Of a DNA stretch of 64,000 nucleotides, positions 9,066 to 19,205 are shown piece by piece. Below the pieces are notes generated by a model, which saw only the letters and a list, made by a program, of their open reading frames with translations, made no database searches and was not told the DNA's origin. The DNA comes from Thraustochytrium sp. TN22 (lineage: Eukaryota; Sar; Bigyra; Thraustochytrida; Thraustochytriidae): NCBI GenBank assembly GCA_013306675.1, contig JABLUY010000019.1:62001-126000 (forward strand), given 5' to 3'. The position numbers and the translations under genes were made by a program. The stretch's first letter is position 1. Every line of letters starts with the position of its first letter.

Positions 9066-10090
9066 GCGGCCACCTTCTCGGAGTTGGCATGCGCCGTGTG
9101 CTTGGTGGGGTCCTTGAAACGGCGCATGTCGAGGTTCTTGAAGTAGTCAATGGTCTTTTGCAAGCCCTCGCGTAGCTGCACCTTGGGCTCCCAGTCGTTG
9201 AGGTAACGCTTGGCCTTGGTGATGTCTGGGCGGCGCTGCTTCGGGTCATCGTTGGGCAAGGGCATGTAGATGATTTTTGAGGAGGAGCCAGTGAGCTCCA
9301 CGACGATCTCGGCCAGCTCCTTGATGGTGAACTCGTGTGGGTTGCCGAGGTTGATGGGGCCGACGCTCTCAGACTGGCTCATGAAGCGCACCATGCCCTC
9401 GATGAGGTCGTCGACATAGCAGAAGCTGCGCGTCTGGCTCCCGTCGCCATAGATGGTAATGTCCCGGCCCTGGAGCGCCTGCATGATGAAGTTGGAGACA
9501 ACGCGGCCGTCGTACGGGTGCATGCCCGGTCCAAAGGTGTTGAAGATGCGCAGCACGCGGATGTCGACGTTGTTCTGGCGGTGGTAGTCGAAGAAGAGCG
9601 TCTCCGCGGCACGCTTTCCCTCGTCGTAGCAGGAGCGCACGCCAATGGTGTTGACGTGGCCCCAGTATTCTTCGGGCTGAGGGCTCACGTCCGGGTCGCC
9701 GTAGACCTCGCTGGTGGACGCCTGCAAGATGCGCGCCTTGGTGCGCTTGGCCAGGCCCAACAGGTTCATGCTGCCCATGATGCTAGTCTTCATGGTCTTG
9801 ATGGGGTTGTACTGGTAGTGCACGGGTGATGCCGGGCACGCCAGGTTGTACACCTGGTCCACCTCGGCGTGAAATGGCTCCGTCACGTCATGCCGCACCA
9901 GCTCGAAGTTGGGCTTATCCAGCAGGTCCGCGATGTTGATGCGTTGGCTCGTGAAGAAGTTGTCCAGGCAGATCACCTCATGGCCTTCCGCCACCAGCCG
10001 CCGACACAGGTGCGACCCAAGGAAGCCCGCGCCGCCCGTCACCAGCACGCGCTGGAACTCCGCCGGCGCTGCGCCCTCCATGCTCGTCAT
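9023..10090 (-). CDS. UXS1: UDP-glucuronate decarboxylase (UDP-xylose synthase)
   Basis: A 355-residue extended short-chain dehydrogenase. [11 protein letters not shown] (residues 18-28) is the NAD-binding glycine motif, and Tyr155/Lys159 (CYDEGKR) is the catalytic YxxxK pair. The blocks [18 protein letters not shown] and STSEVYGDP are diagnostic for UDP-glucuronate decarboxylase, which makes UDP-xylose for glycan synthesis. No transmembrane anchor precedes the Rossmann fold, so it resembles the soluble cytosolic form. The ATG at 10090 is used; the upstream frame is an Ala-coding GCC repeat with only non-ATG starts. The C-terminal Ala/Ser-rich tail ([11 protein letters not shown]) is coded by the adjoining minisatellite and is probably not part of the folded enzyme. 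Confidence 0.95.
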   Translation of the reverse strand: MTSMEGAAPAEFQRVLVTGGAGFLGSHLCRRLVAEGHEVICLDNFFTSQRINIADLLDKPNFELVRHDVTEPFHAEVDQVYNLACPASPVHYQYNPIKTMKTSIMGSMNLLGLAKRTKARILQASTSEVYGDPDVSPQPEEYWGHVNTIGVRSCYDEGKRAAETLFFDYHRQNNVDIRVLRIFNTFGPGMHPYDGRVVSNFIMQALQGRDITIYGDGSQTRSFCYVDDLIEGMVRFMSQSESVGPINLGNPHEFTIKELAEIVVELTGSSSKIIYMPLPNDDPKQRRPDITKAKRYLNDWEPKVQLREGLQKTIDYFKNLDMRRFKDPTKHTAHANSEKVAAAAGSATDAAGSTN

Positions 10091-10709
10091 GCCGTCGCGT
10101 GCGCGGCTGGTGCGCGCGCGATCTTGGGCCCAAGATGCGCGGCTGCCGCACGCGGTCGTCGCCGCCGCCGTCGCCGCCGCAGCCGCCGCCGCCACCGCCA
10201 CCGCTGCCGCCGCCGCTGCCGCCGCCGTGGCCGCTGCCGTGTTGCCGTTCTGCGTGAGCTTGCCGCAGCGGCAGCGTCACCCGACCAACGACGGGACGAG
10301 CACGGCCGTCCGAGTCGCCTTCTTGCACTGCAAAGCGACGCGGGGCGAGGCGAGGCGAGGCAAGGTGGCGTGGGGCGGCAGGTAGCAAAGCAAGGCATGG
10401 TCCCCTGGTGGTAACTTACCACCATGGTCACGGCGTACAGAGATTCTTGTCGGTCGAGACGCGCCGAGACGCTTCTCGTGCTTTGCGAAATCGCGAGGTG
10501 GAGAGGCGAACGTTAGCAACACCTGCTTCACAGTGTGATGCGTACCAGTGGCGCACAAGCTCAAGCTCAAGCTCACGCTCGAGTTAGAAGTTGATTTGCG
10601 TTGGGAATGCAAGGCCCTCGCGACAATCCGAGCTTGAGGTCCAAGGCGCACACAGGCTGCAATGGCGAGGAGACACAAAGAGGACGAGTGCTTGTTGTGC
10701 AGGGAAGGT
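10091..10709. promoter_or_regulatory. Intergenic region upstream of UXS
   Basis: The first 140 bp is a GCC/GCN trinucleotide tract (10160-10235). A ggcgaggcgaggcgaggcaagg repeat lies at about 10343-10370. The distal part near 10560 has a ctcaagctcaagctcacgctcgag repeat. It should hold the UXS promoter and the 3' region of the KEN-box gene. No gene is seen. Confidence 0.4.
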
Positions 10710-12107
10710 TTAGACGAGGAAGCTGGTGTTGGTGCCTGGGGAAGAGGGCGTCGGGCTGGACTGCATGTTGTTGAGCGTGGCGAACTTGCGGCGAAGCGCA
10801 AGCTCAAGGAACTCGCCGTCCGAGCGCGCGCGGGATGGGCTGCGCTCCTGGAGCGGGGAGCGCGTGGTGAGCGGTACGCGGGTCTGCGCACGGCCGCGTG
10901 AGGCGACCGGCGGCTTCTTGTTGGGCGTGCCGCCCGGTGAGCGGTCCAAGGCGGTCTTGCGCAGGCGAAAGGCGACCTGCTTGTTGGCCTGGCGGCTGCA
11001 GTTCTCCTTGTCGGTGGGCACCAATGGCGTGCGGTGGGCAGAGGCCGGACGCAGCTTGATTTGCTGGAGCTGCTCGAGCGAGAGGATGGCGCCCGGCGCG
11101 TTGCCGCGGGCGCGAGGAGGCGTGCGCAGGCTGCGGTCCTTTTGCGGCGTGGCGCGCAGCTTGACGTCGCGCAGCGCCTCGAGCGTGATGACGGCGGCCC
11201 TGCGCGAGGACGAGGCGGCGGCGTTCGCGCCGCGCTTGACAGGCCGCGCAGGCGTCTGACTCGCGCCGCGCAAGCGCACCTGCTTCAGCGCACTGACGGA
11301 GATGGCCGTCTTGGCCGGCAGTGGCGGCGCCGCGCCCGATCCGGCCGTGGCGGTGGCGGCAGCGCTTCCGCCGTCCAGCGCGCGCGGGTCCACGCCGTCC
11401 TTGGACATGGCTTGCTCCACGGCGGACCGCGGCACGCCCATTTTGAGCATGCGGTGGTACTTGGCGAGCGCCGGATTGGCCGGCAGCGCTGCGGCAACAG
11501 CGGTGTGCGCGAGAGACTGCGCCGGCGCCAGGGCGGCCGCGCCCGGTCCCGACTGAGCGCTGGCAGCCCTGGCCCCGCTGGCCACGAGGGCTTCGAGCTT
11601 GGTGAGGCGGTCGCGCAGCTGGCCGACCTCGTCCTCGAGCAAGCGTACGGAGGCCGGCCCACGCAAGGAATCGCGCAGGCCCACGGCCCGGAGCTTGACG
11701 GCTTGCACGCGCTGCACGACGCTGCACGAGCACTGCAGCGCGGCGCGGCGCACGGCCGTCCGCGCTACCAGCGCGCGCATGAAGAGCCCCTGGACCTTGA
11801 GGCGGAAGGCCTGGCGCAGCGCGTTGAACTTGGCGCCGACGGAATCATCCTCTGATGCCGTCGCGCCGCTGGTGTTGCTGCCGGCCGCGTGGGCGCCCTC
11901 ACGACGCTCGCGGAGGCGGCTGTGCTCCCGCTTGGCGGCGTTGCGCACCTTGGGTCGCTTCCGCGAGCGGCCCCGGCCGTCGCGCAGGTCCGGCGACTGC
12001 AGCACCTTGAACTGGTTGCTGTCCTCCATCACGAAACGCTCTCGTGCGCGCTGGTGCAGCAGCTTGAGCGACGCCGACCCCGTGGACGCGCGCCTCGTGC
12101 GGCCCAT
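10710..12107 (-). CDS. KEN-box coiled-coil protein with repeated LRxVKLR motifs (unknown function)
   Basis: A 465-residue basic protein with no family I can name. Residues 155-177 form a short coiled coil. Residues 217-244 (KYHRMLKMGVPRSAVEQAMS) match a short helical motif seen in WASH-complex subunit CCDC53 and some formin-like proteins. A motif of the type [IL]xxLxx[VI][KR]LR occurs at 269-280, 307-318 and 341-353, with a weaker copy at 131-140. A KEN box (DKENC, 367-369) and many Ser/Thr-Pro sites in the basic tail suggest turnover by the anaphase-promoting complex and control by a cyclin-dependent kinase. An actin or cytoskeletal role in cell division is a guess. The start ATG is preceded by a 5-bp repeat array. 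Confidence 0.8.
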   Translation of the reverse strand: MGRTRRASTGSASLKLLHQRARERFVMEDSNQFKVLQSPDLRDGRGRSRKRPKVRNAAKREHSRLRERREGAHAAGSNTSGATASEDDSVGAKFNALRQAFRLKVQGLFMRALVARTAVRRAALQCSCSVVQRVQAVKLRAVGLRDSLRGPASVRLLEDEVGQLRDRLTKLEALVASGARAASAQSGPGAAALAPAQSLAHTAVAAALPANPALAKYHRMLKMGVPRSAVEQAMSKDGVDPRALDGGSAAATATAGSGAAPPLPAKTAISVSALKQVRLRGASQTPARPVKRGANAAASSSRRAAVITLEALRDVKLRATPQKDRSLRTPPRARGNAPGAILSLEQLQQIKLRPASAHRTPLVPTDKENCSRQANKQVAFRLRKTALDRSPGGTPNKKPPVASRGRAQTRVPLTTRSPLQERSPSRARSDGEFLELALRRKFATLNNMQSSPTPSSPGTNTSFLV

Positions 12108-12489
12108 GGTCCCAACGAGCGAGCGAGTGAGCTACAGGCGTCGCGTCGCGTCGCGTCGCGTCGCCTCGCGTCGCGTCGCGTCGCGTCGCGAAACCTCCCT
12201 CCGCCTCGCTTTGCTCTGCTCAGCTTTTGCTTCTGGCTGGCCCTCGCGGCGCGCTTCTCTTCTCTGGCTGGGCCAGGCAGAAGCGCCCGGGGCGCCGTAC
12301 GCGGGCGAGCCGCGATGACTGACGGCCGGCGACGAGCGAGAAATTGTGCAACGGTCGTGCTTGGAGTTTTGCCCAGGGGGGTAGGGTACGTGCGGTAACG
12401 AGCAGGGTCTGGCTGCGTTGGGTGGCAGGCAGGCTAGGCAGGCCAGGCAGGCAGGCCAGGCTGCACAGACAGGCAGCACGCCTTGGCCA

Positions 12490-12532
<43 letters not shown>

Positions 12533-12623
12533 TCGATGATGCAAAAGATAGAAAGAAAACGATCATTGTCTGTGAGAAAAGAAGCACAGTACAGCATGGA
12601 GAGGCACGGTACAGCGATGATGG
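12108..12623. promoter_or_regulatory. Intergenic region between KEN-box gene and PP1 with 5-bp and GA repeats
   Basis: From 12138 to 12190 the pentamer gtcgc is repeated about ten times just upstream of the KEN-box gene start. A ggcaggcaggctaggcagg repeat lies at 12424-12460, and a (GA)n tract at about 12492-12527 near the PP1 3' end. No gene is seen. Confidence 0.5.
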
Positions 12624-13622
12624 TCACTTCTTGTTCTTGGGGTTGCGCGGGGGAGTTGCCGGGCGGGCGCCGCCAGCGGCGCCAGCGGCGCCGGCGTTGC
12701 CGCCGTATGTGTAGCGTGTGCGTTTCTCTGCGGGCTTGAGGATCTGGAAGGAGCACATGAGCGTGTCGTCCACGCTCATCATGGCGCCCGCGTTGTCGAA
12801 CTCGCCACAATAGTTGGGCGCACTGAAGAGGGTGACGAGCGAGCGCTTGGCGAAGAACTCGTAGCCGTCCTCGACGACCTGGTGCGCACGGCAGACGAGG
12901 TCCAGGTCGTGTTTCTTGAGGAAGATCTGCACGACGTCGGGACCAAAGGTGAAGGAGACGCCGCGGTCGTTCTCGCCCCAGCCGAGCAGATCCTTGTCGG
13001 GATCGGCCCAGAGGAGGTCGCAGACCAGCCCGGTGTCTGGGACGTCCGTGGGTCGCATGACGCGCTTAATTTGGTCCATGGAGTGCAGGTCGGGCGAGAG
13101 GCCGCCGTGCATGCAGAAGATCTTCTCATCGATGATGGCGGCGATGGGAAGGCAGTTGAAGGCGTCTGTGAAAGTCTTCCACAACTTGATGTTGTAGCGC
13201 CGCTTACACTCGTCGTAGAAGCCGTAGATGCGGTTGATGGAGGCGCTCTCGTGGTTGCCACGCAGGATGAAAAAGTTTTCGGGAAACTTGATCTTGTACG
13301 CGAGCAGCAGGCAGATGGTCTCGAGGCTCTGCTTGCCGCGGTCCACGTAGTCGCCCAGGAAGAGGTAGTTGGCCTCGGGCGGGAACCCGCCGTATTCGAA
13401 CAGGCGCAGCAGGTCGTAGTACTGGCCGTGGATGTCGCCGCAGATCTTGATGGGCGCCTCCAGCTCCAGCAGGATGGGCTGGCTCATGAAAATCTCCCGT
13501 GCGTGCACGCACAGGTTCCTGATCTCCGCCTCTGTCAGCGCCACATGCTTGCCGGGCCGCGCGCCGCGCACCTCCAGCAGCTTGTCGATCACCTCGTTCA
13601 CGTTGAACGTGCTGCTCGCCAT
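12624..13622 (-). CDS. PPP1C: Serine/threonine protein phosphatase PP1 catalytic subunit
   Basis: A 332-residue, full-length PP1. The three metal-binding signatures are intact: GDIHG (62-66), GDYVDRG (90-96) and RGNHE (121-125); [11 protein letters not shown] carries the microcystin-reactive Cys region. The C-terminus keeps the ATPPRN element whose Thr (about residue 323) is the cyclin-dependent-kinase inhibitory site in other PP1s. PP1 removes phosphate from Ser/Thr in cell cycle, glycogen and motility control, guided by RVxF-type partner proteins. The start is the ATG of [10 protein letters not shown]; the long upstream open frame is very GC-rich promoter sequence. Confidence 0.97.
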   Translation of the reverse strand: MASSTFNVNEVIDKLLEVRGARPGKHVALTEAEIRNLCVHAREIFMSQPILLELEAPIKICGDIHGQYYDLLRLFEYGGFPPEANYLFLGDYVDRGKQSLETICLLLAYKIKFPENFFILRGNHESASINRIYGFYDECKRRYNIKLWKTFTDAFNCLPIAAIIDEKIFCMHGGLSPDLHSMDQIKRVMRPTDVPDTGLVCDLLWADPDKDLLGWGENDRGVSFTFGPDVVQIFLKKHDLDLVCRAHQVVEDGYEFFAKRSLVTLFSAPNYCGEFDNAGAMMSVDDTLMCSFQILKPAEKRTRYTYGGNAGAAGAAGGARPATPPRNPKNKK

Positions 13623-14262
13623 CTTTTCTGCCGCGCGCCGCGCCGCGCCGCGCCGCGCCTCGCCTCCGTCCGGGCCGCGGGGCCCTCCTTCCCTCCCTCC
13701 CTCCCTCCTTCGCGCGCACGCGCGTCTCCGCCGTACGTGCGTGCGTGCGTGAGCGAGCCGCGCAGGCCGGCCAGGCAGTGAAAACAGCGCCGCGCGGGGG
13801 CAGCGCCCGAGACTCGCCTCGCTCGGGGACGCGCGCGCGCGCCCGCCGCCGCCGCCGCCGCCGCCGCGCCTCGCGCCCGCGCCGCGCCGCGCCCGCGCCC
13901 GCGCCGCGCCGCGCGCGCCCGCGCGCCGCGCTCCGCCTCGCCGCGCGCGCGCGAAGCCAAGCGCGCCGAGCGAGCGAACGAAGCGGGCCTGCCGCCTCAC
14001 TGCCCTTCTTTCCTTTCCCGCCTCGCCTCGCGGCCGCCCTCCACTTGCCTCTTCCGCAAACCGCCGCTTGCCGCCGCCACTACGCACTTGCGGCAACCGC
14101 CGCTCTGCCTCTCTCCACTTGCGCCGCGCGCTTCCCACTGGCCGCCGCTAGCCCCCTGCTGCCCTCCTCCAGCCCTCCTCTGGCGCCGCCTCGCCTCGCC
14201 TCGCCTCGCCGCTCGCTCGCTCGCTCGCGCGCCTCGCCGCGCCGCGCGCGCCGCGCCGCCGC

Positions 14263-14296
<34 letters not shown>

Positions 14297-15344
14297 GCGC
14301 CGCGAGGTACGCCTCCTCGTTGCGGCTCTACCAGCCGCGGGCGGGGCGAGCGCGGCCGGGCGCGCCGGCGCGAGCAAGCGGCCTCTCCCGCTCGCACTGC
14401 CCGCCCGCCCGCCGCCCGCCTGCCTGCCTGCCTATAGCCTACAGTGCCGGAGGCCTCGCTCCCACTGGGCCTCGCGCCGCGCACACTGCCCGGCGGCCCC
14501 TCGCCCACTGGGCCAAGCCGGCTAAGTTGGCCAAGCGCGGCGCCCCGCTCGGCCGCTGGTGGCCGGCCGGCCGCGCTCACGCCGCGGGCGGCAGCGGGCG
14601 CCCGGGCCATCCGCGCCCCTTGCGTCCGCCCAGGCCGCGCGTCCGCTAAGGCGCCCTAGCGCGCCGCCTAGCCGCGCGGGGCAACGGCGGCGTAACGGGA
14701 AACCGCCCGATGGGCCGCGGCGCCGCCGCTTGGGCCGCTTGGCGCACACCGCGCGGCGGGCTGCTCGGGCTCGGGCTTGCTCGCCGTCGCGGCGGCGATT
14801 GCGGAGGCGGGGGCGGCCGGGCGGGGCCGCGCCGCGCGGCGCGTGCACGGTGCCGGCGACGAGCCTGAAGCCTGAGCCTGAGGACTGATGAGCGGCGACG
14901 AGCGCAGCGCAGGCAGTAGTCATCAGCTGCGGAGCGCAGGCGGGCGCAGGCGACGGCACGGGACGCAGCGCCCGCGACGCACTGCACGTTCGGGCGGTGC
15001 GAGCGAGAGCGGGGAGGGAGCGCAGGCAGAGCGAGGGCGCGGCGCGGAGCCGGGACGCCTCTAGAGCGAGCTACGAGCCGGGCATGAGTCGGAGGAACGC
15101 CTCGCTGTGAGTCGACGGTGTGTGAGCGTGACGTGACCTGGGCTGCTATGCGACGTAGTACGCATGGACGGGCTCGTCAATGCACTTCGCCAGCCAGCCA
15201 GGCACGACTGACAGTGAATCAGGCGGGCGGGATCGTGATCAGGCGTGACAGACCGAGCTTGAACTCGAAGACCGCCGCCAGCAAATCTCATTCACTGTCA
15301 ACAATTTGAAGACGGGTACGGGCTGTCTGAGCGCATCGGAGCAG
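13623..15344. promoter_or_regulatory. 1.7-kb GC-rich divergent promoter region between PP1 and the TIR gene
   Basis: The region is extremely GC-rich for most of its length: gcgccgcgcc and gccgcc runs (13625-13660, 13845-13920, 14262-14300), a ccctccctccct run (13686-13708) and a gtgcgtgcgtgcgtg run (13736-13752). Open frames are many but all look like GC artefacts. GC falls after about 15070 as the TIR gene is approached. An undetected spliced 5' exon cannot be excluded. Confidence 0.4.
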
Positions 15345-16508
15345 ATGGACGACGCGGCACGCGAGGCGATGGCGAGAGACGTGCCCGCGGGAGCAGGCTC
15401 GGGGAGAGGAGGGGCAGGGTATGCAGGTGCTGCGCAAGCCGGGCGAGAGGACATCGGCGACGAGAGCGATGTTGAGCTCGATGACCTGCTCGAGGTGACC
15501 GGGGAGAGAGGCACCGGACGTCGCAGGCGCTCTGCCTCACGGGTCGCAGATAGCAGGATGCGTGCCGCCGCTGCTCGAATCGGCCGCTCCAGGGGCCACG
15601 GTAGCCTGGACCCCGATCTTGCAGCGGCCAAGATCCTCCTTTATATATTCTCCATCCTCGTGATACTGGCCATCATGCTTCCGGCTCCAAGTCCATGGCC
15701 GTGGGAGCCAACGCCGCAAGACCTGGGCGCCATCGCTGCCATGTTCGCAATGCTTTTTCTCGCCTTTGCTCTCCTCGTTTCCGCCTTGGCTCAAGACGAA
15801 GCAAGCGCTGCCCTGGCGGCGCTGATGGATTCTGTCGCAAAAGGATCACGGGAGTACTACAAAAACCATCTGGTCTTTCTGTCAGCGGACGAGGCCTCTG
15901 CAAACGCTGTGTACATGCTGCGGGCACATGCGGAAGAAGGGGACATGATTCAGAAGATCGAGCAGGGAGACCTTTACTCTGGCCTTGATCTAGCGAACCG
16001 TGTGGAGAAGAGCCCCCGGCACATTGCAAGCAGCCGAGTCTTCGTGTGTTTCCCGTCCGAGACATACTTTAAGTCGGAGTCCTGTCTTCTGGAGCTGCTG
16101 ACGGCTTCCATGAACGACATCCCGATTCTTTCGATTTGCCTCTCCTCGAGCGGGCGACCGGCGTCTTTTGACATCGCCAAGATGGCGCAGTACAAGAAGA
16201 GCGCCAAAGATGCACGCAGGGCCTCTCGCAAACTGACCTCCGCTGGTACTAGGGACGATTGGCGGCGCGCATTCAAGGCGATCCGCAAGGCAACGTGCCT
16301 GGAGTACGACATCTTCGCAGTCGACAGCGCGCGCAGAGCTAGGACTGGGGAGATCTTTTCCACCATCAAGAGGTGCGCCATGGAGGACCGGCGAGCCTCG
16401 CTGCGTGCCTTTAGCACGCAAGCTCAGCAGACCTCGGCCGAGCTCGCGGGGTACACGAAGGAGTTGTTGTATGGCCTCGCGTCGATCATTGACCGCGACG
16501 AACTCTGA
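15345..16508 (+). CDS. Membrane-anchored TIR-domain protein
   Basis: A 387-residue protein. Two hydrophobic segments at residues 96-113 and 128-149 are followed by a TIR-like domain at about 174-325. Matching blocks: HLVFLSADE (strand A), GDLYSGLDLANRVEKS (BB-loop region), SSRVFVCFPSETYF (strand D), CLLELL and a terminal DWRRAFKAIRKAT helix. Glu250 in SESCLLELL aligns with the catalytic glutamate of NAD-cleaving TIR domains. TIR domains either oligomerise as signalling adaptors or cleave NAD+; which applies here is not known. With two passes the TIR would face the same side as the N-terminus, likely the cytosol. The N-terminus is acidic then Arg-rich. The ATG of MDDAAREAM is the first in frame. 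GC content is lower than in neighbouring genes. Confidence 0.78.
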   Translation: MDDAAREAMARDVPAGAGSGRGGAGYAGAAQAGREDIGDESDVELDDLLEVTGERGTGRRRRSASRVADSRMRAAAARIGRSRGHGSLDPDLAAAKILLYIFSILVILAIMLPAPSPWPWEPTPQDLGAIAAMFAMLFLAFALLVSALAQDEASAALAALMDSVAKGSREYYKNHLVFLSADEASANAVYMLRAHAEEGDMIQKIEQGDLYSGLDLANRVEKSPRHIASSRVFVCFPSETYFKSESCLLELLTASMNDIPILSICLSSSGRPASFDIAKMAQYKKSAKDARRASRKLTSAGTRDDWRRAFKAIRKATCLEYDIFAVDSARRARTGEIFSTIKRCAMEDRRASLRAFSTQAQQTSAELAGYTKELLYGLASIIDRDEL

Positions 16509-16709
16509 TTGAGACTAGGCCAAACGCTATCTTTCACCATCATGCAAAGCATCGAACACAATTTTTTCTGCCTTCCTCAGTCCTTGAGTCCCCGTGGCAT
16601 GGTCAAGTTGCTTGCGTTCTGACTGCTTGAGCAGGAAATCTTGTACACCTCGTCATCTCACAGAATCAGAATCAGCAGAGCCTGAACGGCCTTTTTGCAG
16701 CAAGACGCG

Positions 16710-17804
16710 ATGGAGGCTCTCGCTCGCGTAGCGCGTACGCTGCGCGCGGGACAGCCTGCGGAGGGCGAGGGGAAGCGCGCGGACGCGCTGCGCTTGGGAC
16801 TGGTGGGCGTGTCGAGCATCACGACGGTGGCGCTGGTGAACCCGGCGAGCCGTCGCACAGACGTGCGCGTGCAGGCGGTGGCGACGCGCACCGAGGGCAA
16901 GGCGGCGGCGTACGCGCGCGCGCAGGGCATCCCGGTGGCGCACGAGAGCTTTGAAGCGCTCTTCGCGGACCCAGACGTGGACGCGGTGTACGTCAGCGTG
17001 GCGACGGAGCACCACGCGGCCTTGGGTCTGCGCGCGCTGGAGGCCGGCAAGCACGTGCTGCTGGAGAAGCCGCTGGCGCTGGACGCGGCGGAGGCGCGCG
17101 CCTTGCGGGACGCGGCACAAGCGCGCGGCCTGGTGCTCATGGAGGCCATGCACTACAAACACCACCCGGCGGTGAAGCGCGCGCGCGCGATTCTGGCATC
17201 CGGCGAGCTGGGCGCGCTGCGCTCGCTAAACGTGGTCTTCGCCAAGACGGACCTGGCAGCGCGTGGGCTGGCGCCGGCCTACAGCGACGAGAAGCGCCGC
17301 ACCAAGATGCTGGACCGCTGGATCTACTGTATCGACGTGGTGCGGCAGCTGGCCGCGGGCGCCGGGGCGCGTGTCGCGGGCGTGTCACAGGCTGCGGACG
17401 AGGGCTTCGTGGTGCGTGGCGAGCTGGTCTTGGAGCGCGAGGATGGCGCGGCAGCGCTAAGCGGCTGTGCCGAGGACGAGGGTCCCTTGCGCGCCACGTG
17501 GTGCGCCGACTGCCACACGATGCGTGTGCTGCCGGTGTGGGAGGCGACGGCCACGTGCGCGCGCGGCCGCCTCGTGCTGCGCAACTACAACTTCCCGAAC
17601 CTCTTTCACCGCATCGTGGTGGAGCCCGCGGAAGGGGCCGTGCGCTCCGAGACGGACTACGGATCACAGGGCCAGTCGACCTTTGAGTTCCAGCTCGCTG
17701 CGTTCTGCGAGGCGGTGCGCGCCGGGCGTGCGGATCCACTGGCCTCGGCCGAGTCGGCCATTGCCAATCTGGAGCTTGTGGACCAGGTGCGCGCCGCCTT
17801 TTGA
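16710..17804 (+). CDS. Gfo/Idh/MocA-family NAD(P)-dependent oxidoreductase
   Basis: A 364-residue protein with an N-terminal Rossmann fold (LGLVGVSSITTVAL, residues 29-42), the family signature LLEKPLALD with Glu119-Lys120-Pro121, and the MEAMHYKHHPAV block with catalytic-type His residues in the C-terminal sheet domain. The closest relatives in style are dimeric dihydrodiol dehydrogenase and D-xylose 1-dehydrogenase (NADP+), which oxidise sugars or diols. The substrate cannot be read from sequence. The start is the ATG of MEALARVA, preceded by a lower-GC 201-bp spacer after the TIR gene on the same strand. Confidence 0.9.
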   Translation: MEALARVARTLRAGQPAEGEGKRADALRLGLVGVSSITTVALVNPASRRTDVRVQAVATRTEGKAAAYARAQGIPVAHESFEALFADPDVDAVYVSVATEHHAALGLRALEAGKHVLLEKPLALDAAEARALRDAAQARGLVLMEAMHYKHHPAVKRARAILASGELGALRSLNVVFAKTDLAARGLAPAYSDEKRRTKMLDRWIYCIDVVRQLAAGAGARVAGVSQAADEGFVVRGELVLEREDGAAALSGCAEDEGPLRATWCADCHTMRVLPVWEATATCARGRLVLRNYNFPNLFHRIVVEPAEGAVRSETDYGSQGQSTFEFQLAAFCEAVRAGRADPLASAESAIANLELVDQVRAAF

Positions 17805-17972
17805 CCTTTGTGTGAGTAAGAGAGAGAGAGAGAGGAAACATGATCCAAGACGAGACACGAGAGGCAAGAGACTTTCTTTAGGAACGCTAAGTGTTACAAG
17901 GCATGTGTGTGTATGGACTGGACAAACTGCGGGCCCCGGGGCCTGGGCTGCACGGCGCCACTGCGCCAGTCA

Positions 17973-19205
17973 TCAGTACCCATAACGCTGGCGGTTGCGC
18001 TTGTCTATGGCGCGGTCGCGCTTGGCGGCAGCCTTGAACTGCATGGCCTTGTTGGCGCTGCCGGTCTGGCGGCCGGCAAAGGTGGGCGCTTGGAGATCGT
18101 AGAGGTCGTCGTCGTCCTCGGCGGAGTCGAAGGACCCGTACGATGAGGTCCTCGGGTGGCCGAAGCGGTGAGGCGAGGGCGAGCGGCGCCGCGGCTGTCG
18201 CGGCTGCGCGTTGCCGGCGCCGTTGCCAACGGCGCCGTTGCCAACGGCGCCGTTGCCATTGCCGGCACTGCGGCGCTTGCCCACGGAGACGGTCTCCCAG
18301 TCGGCAATCTCCGCCTCGGTCTCGCCAATGACGGACTCGTCGATCTTGCCAATGGCCGGGATGTGCGCGCCGCGCGGGTTGCCAAAGGCCGGGTCCAGGC
18401 TGCCGCGGCGCGTCGGGAGCGCGCCGGGCGCGCCGTCGTGCTCCTCATCCGTGTTGCCATCCTCCTCGTCCGAGGAGAAGAGCGAAGCGAAGGAGTTCGC
18501 GTTGCGCTGCGCCTCCTGCTTCTGGCGTTGCTTCTCTTGCTTGCGCGACTTGGATGCGGCGGCCGCGGCGGCCGTGGCGGAAGACGACGACGACGACGTC
18601 GACTGGTGCCGCGGCGACATGTGGCGGTCGTGCGCAAGGTCCAGGTCCGGCATGATCGGGTCCTGGGGCATCTGTGCGGGCTCCGTGCGCGACGGCCGCC
18701 GCGGCGACCCGGTCAGCCTCGGAGACAGCGGTACGAGCGGCTCGTTGAAGAGCGGCACGTTGTACACGCCCACGAGCAGCTGGCGGCCGGTTTCGGACAG
18801 CGCGCGCGTGCGCGCACCGCGCCGCATCGCCTGGGTCGAGCCGTCGATCGGCTCAAGCCCCGGCACGGAACGCGGCGAGGACAGGAAGCCGCCGCCCCTG
18901 CTCCCGCTGCCGCTGCCGCTGCCGACGCTGTTCTGACGACTCAGGCCGTCCGCCGGCGACGGCGGCTCCGACACTGCCATGCGCGGCACGCCCGCCGGCC
19001 CTGCGCCCGAGTACGAGGCCGCGCGCCGCCGCGCCACGCTCGCCACGGCCGCTGCCGCGCGAGGCGAGCTCGCCGCCAGGCTCAGGCTCAGCCGGCCCGG
19101 CGCATCATGTGGCCCGCCGTCCGCCGCCGCCGCCGACGACGACGACGACCACGACGACGACGTCGCCGCGCCGCGATCGGGGCCGCGCGCGCCGTGCCCC
19201 ATCAT
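17973..19205 (-). CDS. Serine-rich low-complexity protein, unknown function
   Basis: A 410-residue protein with no recognised domain. Most of it is Ser/Ala/Gly/Arg-rich and predicted disordered. The more ordered patches are RQLLVGVYNVPLFNEPLVPL (about 140-160), an acidic FASLFSSDEEDGNTDEEHD stretch, EAEIADWETVSVGKRRS, and a basic C-terminus ending KRDRAIDKRNRQRYGY. Many RxxS and SP sites suggest heavy phosphorylation. A GNGAVGNGAVGNG repeat is coded by a 15-bp repeat around 18225-18262. It starts with two consecutive ATGs (19205 used). It is convergent with the oxidoreductase gene and separated from it by 168 bp holding a (GA)n tract. Coding status rests on length and frame openness against a high-GC background. 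Confidence 0.65.
   Translation of the reverse strand: MMGHGARGPDRGAATSSSWSSSSSAAAADGGPHDAPGRLSLSLAASSPRAAAAVASVARRRAASYSGAGPAGVPRMAVSEPPSPADGLSRQNSVGSGSGSGSRGGGFLSSPRSVPGLEPIDGSTQAMRRGARTRALSETGRQLLVGVYNVPLFNEPLVPLSPRLTGSPRRPSRTEPAQMPQDPIMPDLDLAHDRHMSPRHQSTSSSSSSATAAAAAASKSRKQEKQRQKQEAQRNANSFASLFSSDEEDGNTDEEHDGAPGALPTRRGSLDPAFGNPRGAHIPAIGKIDESVIGETEAEIADWETVSVGKRRSAGNGNGAVGNGAVGNGAGNAQPRQPRRRSPSPHRFGHPRTSSYGSFDSAEDDDDLYDLQAPTFAGRQTGSANKAMQFKAAAKRDRAIDKRNRQRYGY

Noticed and set aside
13623-15344. Several open frames of 100-300 residues in the PP1-TIR gap
   Set aside because: All are Arg/Ala/Pro-rich products of gcc/gcg repeats present in several frames at once.
15345-16508. Reading the TIR-like domain as a SEFIR or a generic membrane kinase
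   Set aside because: No kinase motifs are present and the BB-loop, CLLEL and final WRRAF helix fit TIR better.
17973-19205. Assignment of the Ser-rich protein to an SR splicing factor family
   Set aside because: There is no RRM and no RS dipeptide run; only low-complexity Ser and scattered Arg.
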